Of a stretch of DNA of 64,000 bases, positions 47,016 to 55,500 are shown in pieces. Location: contig CALXPN010000002.1 of the NCBI GenBank assembly GCA_944390285.1, positions 157,762 through 221,761 on the forward strand. Direction: 5' to 3'. Below the pieces are notes generated by a model. That model ran no database searches and was not told the DNA's origin. It saw only the letters and a list, made by a program, of their open reading frames with translations. Position 1 is the stretch's first letter. Each line of letters opens with the position of its first letter. The translations under genes were made by a program, and so were the position numbers. The stretch comes from an uncultured Clostridia bacterium. GTDB lineage: Bacteria; Bacillota; Clostridia; TANB77; CAG-508.

Positions 47016-48516
47016 CTAAACTCCTATATTGTATTGCTTCTATTACATGTTCTAATTCTACACTTTCACTTTGTTCTAAATCTGCTATTGTTCTTGCTAC
47101 TTTTAAAACCTTGAAATATGCTCTTGTTGTCATTTTCATTTTCAAAAAATATTTATCTAATATTTGTTTTGCTTTATTTTTTAATATACAATATTTTTCT
47201 ATTAAATTAGGTGTCATTTCTGAATTAGAATAAATAGAATATTTTTTATATCTTTCATATTGTATTTTTCTAGCAATATTAACTCTTTCTCTTATTGCTT
47301 TTGAATTTTCTATATCTGTATCATTTAATTCTTTATATTTTATTGATGATACCTTTATATGCATATCAAATCTATCTATAATTGGCCCACTCAGTTTAGC
47401 TCTATATTTTTTTATTTGTTTTTCAGTACAAATACATTTTTTTAATTTACTTCCATAATAACCACAAGGACATGGATTAGTACTTGCTACTAGCATAAAA
47501 TTAGCAGGATACGTTACATTCATTCCCACTCTACTTATATTTACAGTTTTATTTTCGATAGGGATTCTTAAAAGTTCTAATGTACTTTTATTAAATTCTA
47601 AAAATTCATCTAAAAACAATACTCCCATATGTGCCAAACTTATTTCTCCAGGTTTTGGTATTTTTCCTCCACCTATCAAAGCTGTATTTGTAATTGTATG
47701 ATGTGGACTTCGAAAAGGTCTTTTTTTCATTAAAAAATCATTTTTTAATATTCCAGCTACACTATAAATTTTACTAATTTCTAATGCCTCATCAAAACTC
47801 AAATCTGGCATAATGCTTGGAATTCTTTGTGCCATCATGGTTTTCCCGCATCCAGGACTTCCTATTAGTAAACAATTATGACTTCCACTTGTTGCAATTT
47901 CTAATGCTCTTTTTATCGTTTGCTGACCCTTAACATCTATATAATCTAAAATATCTTCATTCTTAACAACATTTGTTACTACTTCTTGTTCTTCTTTAAT
48001 ATTAATTTTTCCATTCAAATAATCTATACATTCATTTAAGTTTTCTACTCCTACTATTTTTATTCCATTTATTATTCTTGCTTCTTTAGCATTTATTTTG
48101 GGTAAAATAATTTTTTCTATTTTTTGTTTTTTAGCTTCTATACACATTGGTAGAACACCATTTATTTTATTTAATTTACCACTAAGTGATAACTCACCTA
48201 TAAGTATCATATTATTAAAATCTTGATTTTTTATAATGCCAATAGATTTTAGGATTCCTATTGCAATTGGTAAATCTAGTAAAGTTCCTGTTTTTTTTAT
48301 GGTAGCTGGAGATAAATTTATAATATATTTTCTACTTAATAATTCTATTCCACAATTTTTTATTGCTGTTTTCACTCTTTCTTTTGCTTCTCTTATATTT
48401 GTATCTGGTAATCCCACTATATCCCAACAAGGCATTCCTCCTGATACATCAACTTCTACATTAATTAAAAATCCCTCTAAACCATGTAAAACTATACTTT
48501 TTATTACTGATAACAA
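46999..48516 (-). CDS. comM: ComM/YifB family AAA+ ATPase (Mg chelatase-like)
   Basis: Protein of 505 residues. ComM helicases extend branch migration during integration of transforming DNA. The N-terminal Lon-like domain (about 1-170, SIVLHGLEGFLINVEVDVSGGMP) precedes the AAA+ core. Walker A is GSPGCGKT (about 213) and Walker B LFLDEFLEF, with NPCPCGYYG and the C-terminal domain following. The start is a TTG at 48516, 6 bases after AGGAGG. First gene of comM-dprA-yraN, with its own promoter and a leader of about 170 bases. Confidence 0.95.
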   Translation of the reverse strand: MLSVIKSIVLHGLEGFLINVEVDVSGGMPCWDIVGLPDTNIREAKERVKTAIKNCGIELLSRKYIINLSPATIKKTGTLLDLPIAIGILKSIGIIKNQDFNNMILIGELSLSGKLNKINGVLPMCIEAKKQKIEKIILPKINAKEARIINGIKIVGVENLNECIDYLNGKINIKEEQEVVTNVVKNEDILDYIDVKGQQTIKRALEIATSGSHNCLLIGSPGCGKTMMAQRIPSIMPDLSFDEALEISKIYSVAGILKNDFLMKKRPFRSPHHTITNTALIGGGKIPKPGEISLAHMGVLFLDEFLEFNKSTLELLRIPIENKTVNISRVGMNVTYPANFMLVASTNPCPCGYYGSKLKKCICTEKQIKKYRAKLSGPIIDRFDMHIKVSSIKYKELNDTDIENSKAIRERVNIARKIQYERYKKYSIYSNSEMTPNLIEKYCILKNKAKQILDKYFLKMKMTTRAYFKVLKVARTIADLEQSESVELEHVIEAIQYRSLDENED

Positions 48517-48690
48517 AAAGATCCTCCTTTCTTTTAGGATTTAAATTTTTACGTTTTAATTTAAATATTTTTTTACCACCTCCTATACATATAACTAAGT
48601 GTTTTTTGATAATTTCATAAATTTATTATTATTAATTAATTGAAAAAATTTGGCGAACGCCTAGAAAATTGAAAAAATTAAATTTGAATT

Positions 48691-48719
48691 ATAATACTAT
48701 ATTGAAATTTAGTTGTCAA
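48691..48719 (-). promoter_or_regulatory. Promoter of comM-dprA-yraN
   Basis: Perfect TTGACA (48719-48714) and TATTAT (48696-48691) with a 17-base spacer. The leader contains a GGCGAACGCC palindrome (48652-48661) followed leftward by a T-run, and a repeated AATTGAAAAAATT flanks it. It could be a weak attenuator. Confidence 0.68.
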
Positions 48720-48733
48720 GAATAAATAAAAAA

Positions 48734-48762
48734 ATAATCAGAAAATTTAATTTTCTGATTAT
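48734..48762 (-). terminator. Terminator of the 3D-domain protein gene
   Basis: A perfect 13-bp stem (48734-48746 with 48750-48762) with a three-base loop, followed leftward by a run of seven T, just past the stop. Confidence 0.88.
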
Positions 48763-48767
48763 CTTTA

Positions 48768-49742
48768 TTATTCATATATATAACACTCTAAATTTTTTCT
48801 TCCAAATGATATTGCAGAAGCATGTGAACCCATGTAAATATCTATTCTGTTATTAGATATTGCTCCTCCTCTATCTTCTACTACAAACCAACCACCATTT
48901 GGTTTATTTGCAAGTGCTGGAATATAAATTACTGTTCCAATTGGATAACCACTTCCTGCTGCTACTGTATACCATTCTTTTGCTTTTGCACCAGAACTTG
49001 TTATACCATTTGTTTTTCCTGTGCATTTAGCACAAGCACAATATGCAGAAGTATTTAAAGTTGCTACTTTTGGAGTCATCCCTGCAACACTTGCTTCTAA
49101 AGCTGATGGAGAATATGTTTGATTTCTTGAACTAGATCTTGAAATTATTTTAGTAGAAATTTGAATTATTTTATTTACAGGTTCTTTCAAAATTTGTTCT
49201 GATATAACATTTCTTTCTACTTCTTGGTTGTCTTGATATTTTACTTTATATTTTATTTCTTTTAAACCATTTTCTCCTTCTTGAAGAACTGTATCTTTTG
49301 TCTCAGTTCCTGCTGTTGAAACATCCTTTGTTATTGTTTCATAAGGTATTTCTACTTGTTCTGTAATAATTTTTTCTGTAACAGTTATATATTTTCCTAA
49401 AATTTCCTCTGTTGACACACTAATATTTTCTTCTGCAACTATTTTAGGTTCTTCTGTTTTCTTAGAAATTGTAATAGTTTTAGTGAAATCTATATTAGAA
49501 TTTTCTTCTGGATACACTTTTTCATCTGGTAAAACTATTATATGATTCTCCGCTAAAATATCTGACACTAAAACACTTGAAGTCATAACTGTTATTTCAT
49601 AATCTTCTGGAAATGTTATCGTTACATAATTCACATCAGATTTTGATGCTTTTACACCTATAGTTAATAAGAAAATTAAAATAATACTTATAAAAACGAT
49701 TTTTCTAATTATCTTAATTGATAATTTTTCTTCTGTTTTCAT
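48768..49742 (-). CDS. G5 and 3D domain cell-wall protein (YabE/Sps-like)
   Basis: Protein of 324 residues. A signal or anchor helix (about 13-32) precedes a DUF348-like ubiquitin fold (about 38-100), a G5 domain (about 115-190, EKIITEQVEIPYETITKDVS) and a Ser-rich linker. The C-terminal 3D double-psi barrel (about 228-324) has TSAYCACAKCTG, GTVIYIPALA and the Asp triad (VEDRGGAI, RIDIYMGSH). Such proteins resemble MltA-type lytic transglycosylases and Rpf/Sps stationary-phase factors. It probably cleaves peptidoglycan during remodelling or outgrowth. Single gene with its own promoter. Confidence 0.9.
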   Translation of the reverse strand: MKTEEKLSIKIIRKIVFISIILIFLLTIGVKASKSDVNYVTITFPEDYEITVMTSSVLVSDILAENHIIVLPDEKVYPEENSNIDFTKTITISKKTEEPKIVAEENISVSTEEILGKYITVTEKIITEQVEIPYETITKDVSTAGTETKDTVLQEGENGLKEIKYKVKYQDNQEVERNVISEQILKEPVNKIIQISTKIISRSSSRNQTYSPSALEASVAGMTPKVATLNTSAYCACAKCTGKTNGITSSGAKAKEWYTVAAGSGYPIGTVIYIPALANKPNGGWFVVEDRGGAISNNRIDIYMGSHASAISFGRKNLECYIYE

Positions 49743-49769
49743 AAATCTCCTCCTTAAACTCGCAAAGCC

Positions 49770-49798
49770 ATTATACTATTAAAGTCGATTTTTGTCAA
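49770..49798 (-). promoter_or_regulatory. Promoter of the 3D-domain protein gene
   Basis: Perfect TTGACA (49798-49793) and TATAAT (49775-49770) with a 17-base spacer, 28 bases before the ATG and just past the htpX stop. Confidence 0.85.
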
Positions 49799-49817
49799 TG
49801 CCAGTTCATTTTTATAA

Positions 49818-50711
49818 TTATCTCAAATTCTCTAGAGCCTCAATTCTTTCCTCAATAGCTGGATGTGTAGAAAACAAATTACTTTTACTAGTTTTTCTTT
49901 TATTTTTAAATGGAGTTACTATATACATATGTGCATTACTATTACTTGCTACATCTAACTCTGAATCATCTGAACTAATTTTCCTTAAAGCAGATATTAA
50001 ACCATCTGGATTTCTAGTAAAAGATACTGCTGTTGCATCAGCTAAATATTCTCTTCTTCTAGATACTGCAAGTTGTATAAGTTGTGATACTATTGGTGAT
50101 ATTATGAGAAAAACTAGTCCTAAAATTAATAATATTGCATTAGCATTTCCTCTATCATTATCATTACTTCTTCTTGGCATCCAAAATACTCTTAAAAACA
50201 TATCAGAAAGCATTATAACAAAGCCTACCATTACACTTACAACAGCAGATAATCTAATATCATAATTTTTTATATGTGCAAGCTCATGTGCCACAACACC
50301 TTCTAATTCATAATAATCTAGTTTTTCAAGTAATCCTTTTGTAACACAAATTACAGAATGTTCTGGATCTCTACCTGTAGCAAAAGCATTAGGTTGCATA
50401 GAATCTACTACATATAAATCCGGTTTATGTTCAAGTCCAGAACTTACCATTAATCCTTCTAAAATATTAGTAAGTTGCAAGTCTTCTTCTTTAGTTGCAG
50501 GTCTTGCTCTTACAGAAGCAAGTACCACTTTATCACAATTATAATAAGTGGCCACAGTAGATATTATTGAAAATATAAGAGCTATTATAATAGCATATTC
50601 ACTATATCCAAATGCATAACATATATAATATATAATTAAAGTTATCATTGTTAAAAATGCAAATACAATTATTCCTGTTTTAAATTTATTTTTCTTTATA
50701 TCATCATACAT
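49818..50711 (-). CDS. htpX: M48 family metalloprotease (HtpX-like)
   Basis: Membrane zinc protease of 297 residues that degrades misfolded membrane proteins. Two N-terminal helices (about 13-50) come first. The catalytic HELAH motif (about 138-142) is followed by two more helices (about 150-175 and 195-215) and the downstream Glu ligand region REYLADATAV. The FSTHPAIEERIEAL ending is typical. It follows lemA, the usual partner, though a terminator-like hairpin lies between them. Confidence 0.94.
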   Translation of the reverse strand: MYDDIKKNKFKTGIIVFAFLTMITLIIYYICYAFGYSEYAIIIALIFSIISTVATYYNCDKVVLASVRARPATKEEDLQLTNILEGLMVSSGLEHKPDLYVVDSMQPNAFATGRDPEHSVICVTKGLLEKLDYYELEGVVAHELAHIKNYDIRLSAVVSVMVGFVIMLSDMFLRVFWMPRRSNDNDRGNANAILLILGLVFLIISPIVSQLIQLAVSRRREYLADATAVSFTRNPDGLISALRKISSDDSELDVASNSNAHMYIVTPFKNKRKTSKSNLFSTHPAIEERIEALENLR

Positions 50712-50784
50712 TTATTTCTTTCTTCCTTATAATTATATTTAGGTTTTTAAGGAATATACCTATAACCTTTAAAAATAGAATAAA

Positions 50785-50820
50785 AATCCGCTACTCAAAA
50801 TTAGAATAGCGGTTTTATTT
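50785..50820 (-). terminator. Terminator-like hairpin between lemA and htpX
   Basis: The stem CCGCTA/TAGCGG, extended by A/T pairs, has a 13-base loop and is followed leftward by a T-rich run. It probably gives partial termination after lemA. Confidence 0.7.
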
Positions 50821-50825
50821 TTTTA

Positions 50826-51392
50826 TTATTTACTAAAATCAACTTTTACATTTTTTCTAGCTTCTTCAGAATCTGTTTTAAATAATTCTTGTTCTTTAAA
50901 ATTAAACATTGAAGCTATTATGTTAGTTGGTACAACTTGTAGTTTAGTATTGTACATTGTGGCAGAATCATTATAAAATTGTCTTGCATATGAAATCTTA
51001 TTTTCTGTATTTCTTAATTCTTCCTGTAATTCACTAAAATTTTGGCTTGCTTTTAAATCTGGATAATTTTCAGAAACAGCCATAATTGTTTTTAATGCTC
51101 CTGTTAATTCATTATCTAATTCAGCTTTTTCTGCAACTGTTGTTGCATTTGCCCATGAAGATCTAAGTTCTGTAACTTTTGTTAAAGTTTCTTGTTCATG
51201 AGTCATATAACCCTTTACAGCTTCTACTAGGTTTGGAATTAAATCAAACCTTCTTTGTAACTGAACATCAATTTGACTCCATGCATTTTCTACTTTATTT
51301 CTTGATTGAATTAAACCATTGTACATTCCAATAACCGCTACTATTATTACTACAATAATTATTACCAATATAATCATTTCTTTTTCCTCCAT
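50826..51392 (-). CDS. lemA: LemA family protein
   Basis: Protein of 188 residues with an N-terminal membrane helix (about 6-25) and a long helical bundle. The signature [38 protein letters not shown] is complete, followed by [25 protein letters not shown]. The exact role is unknown, but it commonly pairs with HtpX. The start has an AGGAGG-like site, and a promoter lies just upstream. Confidence 0.95.
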   Translation of the reverse strand: MEEKEMIILVIIIVVIIVAVIGMYNGLIQSRNKVENAWSQIDVQLQRRFDLIPNLVEAVKGYMTHEQETLTKVTELRSSWANATTVAEKAELDNELTGALKTIMAVSENYPDLKASQNFSELQEELRNTENKISYARQFYNDSATMYNTKLQVVPTNIIASMFNFKEQELFKTDSEEARKNVKVDFSK

Positions 51393-51408
51393 TATCTAAA
51401 TATAATAT

Positions 51409-51437
51409 ATTATATCAATTTAACTTATTTTATGCAA
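51409..51437 (-). promoter_or_regulatory. Promoter of lemA
   Basis: Reading leftward, TTGCAT (51437-51432) and TATAAT (51414-51409) with a 17-base spacer, 17 bases before the ATG. Confidence 0.65.
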
Positions 51438-51514
51438 TACTTTAAAAATAATTCTTCTTAGATTTGATAAATATAAAATTTGTTTATAACTTTAAGTGAG
51501 GCTTTTATTATAAA

Positions 51515-51549
51515 AAAAATCCAAGTTATTTTTTCATAACTCGGATTTT
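51515..51549 (-). terminator. Terminator of the cohesin-like gene
   Basis: An imperfect stem (AAAATCCAAGTTAT with ATAACTCGGATTTT, one mismatch) around a six-base loop, followed leftward by a T-run. Confidence 0.82.
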
Positions 51550-51571
51550 AATTTCATAAATTATTTAATTT

Positions 51572-52438
51572 TTACTTTATATCTTTATATTTTACGTATC
51601 TATTATAACTTACTATTGCAAGTATAATTAATACTATTGCTGGTACTATAATTACTTTAGCACCTGTTGCTGGCAAAATTCCTGATACTGTATTGTCGTC
51701 TTGATTTCCTGCAGAATTTGTGTTTGAATTTCTGTTTGTATTACTATTTGTGTTACTATTTGAATTTCTATTTGCATTTTGGTTAGTATTTTTGTTTGTA
51801 TTTTTGTTAGTATTTTCATTTTTGTTTTGATTATTATCGTCATCATTATTATCACCAGCAGAAGCTGATTTTATTGTTAAAGTAACGCTTTTAGTAATTT
51901 CCTTAGATTGTTCTGATCCTGCAGTTATAACAAACATTGAATATGAAATTGCATCTTTAATTTCACCTTCTGTTGCATTTTCTTTTACTTTAAAATCTAT
52001 TTTTAATAAATCTTCATCTGTTGTTATTCCATCTTGAAAATCAATAACTATTCTTGAATTATTATCACCTGATGGATTCCCATTAAAAGCTACATATGAA
52101 GATGATGTTGGGATTTCATTTATATTAGCATTTGTTAAATCCTCAACTTTTAGTGTTTCATTTCCTATTGTTACAGTATTATCTTCATTTTTTTGAATAC
52201 TATCTACACTAATAGCTTCAATAACATTTGTATTATAATTAATATATCCTTCTATACTTTCAACTTTTTTACTGCTATCTACATCTTGTAAAGATAAAGT
52301 TACTGTTACAGTATCTCCTTTATTTAAAGATGTACTTGATGCTGATAATCCAATTGTAGTGCTAGCAGCATAGACACTTGTGCATAATAGTATTAAAATA
52401 ATAAATACTTGTACTAATATTAACTTATTTTTCTTCAT
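51572..52438 (-). CDS. LPXTG-anchored cohesin-like surface protein
   Basis: Protein of 288 residues. The start is taken as the ATG at 52438, 10 bases after GAGGAG; ATGs at 52456, 52447 and 52444 are alternatives. The signal peptide (about 1-25) ends at VYAA. A single beta-sandwich domain (about 28-190) fits the cohesin pattern: TSLNKGDTVTVTLSLQDV, EGYINYNTNVIEAISV, SRIVIDFQDG and LKIDFKVKENATEG. An Asn/Asp/Thr-rich linker (about 193-245) spans the wall. The sorting signal is LPATG, a hydrophobic helix and a basic tail (YNRYVKYKDIK). The domain probably binds dockerins; a dockerin ends the neighbouring upstream gene. It has its own promoter. Confidence 0.85.
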   Translation of the reverse strand: MKKNKLILVQVFIILILLCTSVYAASTTIGLSASSTSLNKGDTVTVTLSLQDVDSSKKVESIEGYINYNTNVIEAISVDSIQKNEDNTVTIGNETLKVEDLTNANINEIPTSSSYVAFNGNPSGDNNSRIVIDFQDGITTDEDLLKIDFKVKENATEGEIKDAISYSMFVITAGSEQSKEITKSVTLTIKSASAGDNNDDDNNQNKNENTNKNTNKNTNQNANRNSNSNTNSNTNRNSNTNSAGNQDDNTVSGILPATGAKVIIVPAIVLIILAIVSYNRYVKYKDIK

Positions 52439-52476
52439 AATCATCATTCTCCTCATTTGCTTGCTTATACACTATA

Positions 52477-52505
52477 AGGATATCATTTATTGTTTTAAAT
52501 TGCAA
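52477..52505 (-). promoter_or_regulatory. Promoter of the cohesin-like gene
   Basis: Reading leftward, TTGCAA (52505-52500) and TATCCT (52482-52477) with a 17-base spacer, about 40 bases before the start. It allows expression independent of the LRR-dockerin gene. Confidence 0.5.
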
Positions 52506-52530
52506 TACCTTTTTTTAGTATTTTTTTATC

Positions 52531-52566
52531 AAATACTTAGGAGGTTTTTGAACCTCCTAAATACTA
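52531..52566 (-). terminator. Hairpin after the LRR-dockerin gene
   Basis: A perfect ten-bp stem TTAGGAGGTT/AACCTCCTAA with a four-base loop. No T-run follows in the leftward direction, so it is a weak or processing-type end and some read-through into the cohesin gene is likely. Confidence 0.5.
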
Positions 52567-52593
52567 TATTTGTACTATATTTGTTTAGATAGA

Positions 52594-55500
52594 TTATTTT
52601 TTGAAGTTTAAATCATATCCTGTTACTTCAGCTCTATGATATAATAATAATTTAGCATCTGTAACATTTACAACTCCATCATTATTTATATCAGCAGCTT
52701 CGAATTCATATCCTTCTAAAACTTGTACTTCATTTCTATGTGCTTTGATTAAAACTGTATCTAATGAATTTGCATATCCATCTCCATTAATGTCACCTTT
52801 TACAACTACATGATATGCTATTTCATCTCCGTTTTCATCAACTGCTGTATTTCCATTTGTATCTACAAGTTTTACTTCCATACCTGTTGTCATATATCCT
52901 GATGTAATTTCTCTATTATCTTTTGTAACTTCTACAGTATATTCTAATCCATTTAAGAAAATTGATTCAAAATCTTTTATTGGTGTTTTAGCAGCTACAT
53001 TTGTTAAATAAGTATTTTCTTTATCATATCCTAAATCATCTGGATCTACTACTGAACCTGTAGGATCATCTGGATCTACTGTATTATCACCTGGATCTAC
53101 TACATTCTCACCTGGATCTACTACATTCTCACCTGGATCTACTACATTCTCATCTGGATCTACTACATTCTCATCTGGATCTACTACATTCTCATCTGGG
53201 TCTACTACATTTTCATCTGGATCTATTACATTCTCGTCTGGATCTACTGTATTTCCTGGATCTATTACATTCTCGTCTGGATCTACTGTATTTCCTGGAT
53301 CCACTGTATTATCATCATCTGATATTCCAGGATTTGATGGCAATTTTACTTCTACCATATCTAGTACACTTGGTTTAAAGTTTGATCTTGCAATAACTAG
53401 TATACTATCAGATTCTTCATCTTCTCCAATTGTTAATAATCCTTCTGGTGAAATAGTTGTATTTTCACTTGAATTATCTTCTACTTCCCATGTAACTGTT
53501 TTATCATTTAAGTCTTCCCCTTCAACTGTTGCCATAAATTGTATTGTATCTCCATTTTCAGCTTCTAAATTATCTGATGGATAAATTCTTACACTATTTA
53601 CTGTTCTATCTTTTACTGTATAATAAATTGTTGCTGTTGTTCCTTCTCCTATACAAGTTTCAACTTCTTCACCATTTCCACTCATTGCTAAAACAACAAC
53701 TTTTCCCATTTTATCTCCAGTTGTTCTGGTATTTAATGTTACATATGTACCTTCTGATTCTATTCTACCATTTTGACTTGTTTCACCAAAAGCTGTTCTT
53801 TCAGTATCTATTGCTAATAATTGTGTAAATATTTTTGGCAATTCAACATCAATTGTTGTAGGATAATCAGATAAGTATATAGGATCATATACTCTAAGTT
53901 CTATATTTTGTTTACTTAAATCAATATTAATTGTATCTTCTCTTGCTAAATAATTAGCATAATCTCCACCTGAAATATAATCTAAATATACTAATAAACT
54001 TTCAATATCAGTAATTTGATTTCCAGATAAGTTAAATTCTAACATATTTTTAAATAATTTTTGATATTGCTCTTCAGGAATATCTAATTTTCCTGCAATC
54101 AAGTTATTACTTAAATTTAATGATTTTAAATTTGGTAAATTTGTAAGTGGTGTAATATCTGAAATATAGTTATAAGCTAAAGATAAATTTTTCAATTTAG
54201 TCATACTAGCCCAATCTACATTTGAAACATCTGCTATATAACAATAACTTGCATCTAAATTATATAAGCTTGTTAATTCTGCAATTCTTTCAATATTTTC
54301 TAATTCGGCATTATATGATATATCCAAATCTTTTAATCTTGCAAGTGTAACATATCTTTCAACATCACCATTTAATAATTTATTAGCTAATGTTATCATT
54401 TGATTATATAAGAATCTTACATCTTTTTCTCCTAAATAATCATCATTTATTACTTCATATAAATCAACTGTATTTATTATTTGATCTGCTCTTTGTCCTA
54501 ATTTTCCTAAAACATATTCAATATTAGCTTGGCTTGCTGTATCAGATTTTGCTGCATTTAATGCATTTGTGATTAATTCATCTTGTGTATATGCTGTATA
54601 TTCTACAAGCATTTTATCTAATGGTATATATTCTCCTTTACATGCATTTACTATAATTTCATCAGAATCTTCATTTGTATAAGTAGCATATCTATTTACA
54701 TAACTTTTGTATGTGTCATATAATGAACTATATGATTTATTTTCTTTTATTGCACTTAAAACTGCTTCTTCTAAAGGTGTATCAATATCTTCTATATCAA
54801 AATCACTTATTTTTCTTTCAAGATATTCTTCTTCATAGCAATATCCTGATGCTGTATCTACATTCATTCTTTTAATTAAACAGTAATTTGCCATTTCAGA
54901 ATATAATGCTATTTCTCTAATTCTATTTATAATATCTACTGTTTCTGTTCTACTAAAATTATTTTTTTGTAGAAGTTCATCAAAATAATCTGCAAGAGGT
55001 GTTTTTGTTTTTGTTGTATCAAAAACTACACCAAACTCTTTAGTAAACAATAATTTATCTAAATCTGATAATCCATTTTGTGTTTCTAATGTTTTTAAGA
55101 AACTGATTTCGCTATTTAATAAAGCTTTAGCACTTTCTGCTGATTCATGAATTGCTTGATCATATGCTTGATATTCCTCATAATTCATGTAATTTAATTC
55201 TGGACTTAAAAGAGTTGTTAATTTATATTCATCAACATATTCTAAATATAATATTTGTAAATAATAGTATATTTCATTTATTGAATTATTAATCTCATCT
55301 ATTGCTCCATCAAATTCTTCTCCATTAGCAGTATAGCCTTGAATTAAATCCCAATATCCTGGTTTATAATTTCCTTCATCATCTGTTTTTCCATAAATAT
55401 CATCTAAAATTGCATTTATTGAACTAGCTTTTGACTCTAAATCAGACTGATAATTTTCTTTAGTTGTATCTACATCTGCAGCTTCTGCTAAAATATTTAA

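Noticed and set aside
48640-48680. GGCGAACGCC palindrome as a comM terminator
   Set aside because: The stem is at most four pairs with a tiny loop; it is noted only as a possible weak attenuator in the comM leader.
10700-48820. Recurring CCAAATGATATT in the palindromic elements, mreD and the 3D-domain gene
   Set aside because: In the two genes it simply encodes Ile-Ser-Phe-Gly. Only the copies inside the palindromic elements are treated as related.
52380-52592. 70-codon plus-strand frame upstream of the cohesin-like gene
   Set aside because: It overlaps a promoter and signal peptide region of the real gene and has no ribosome site.
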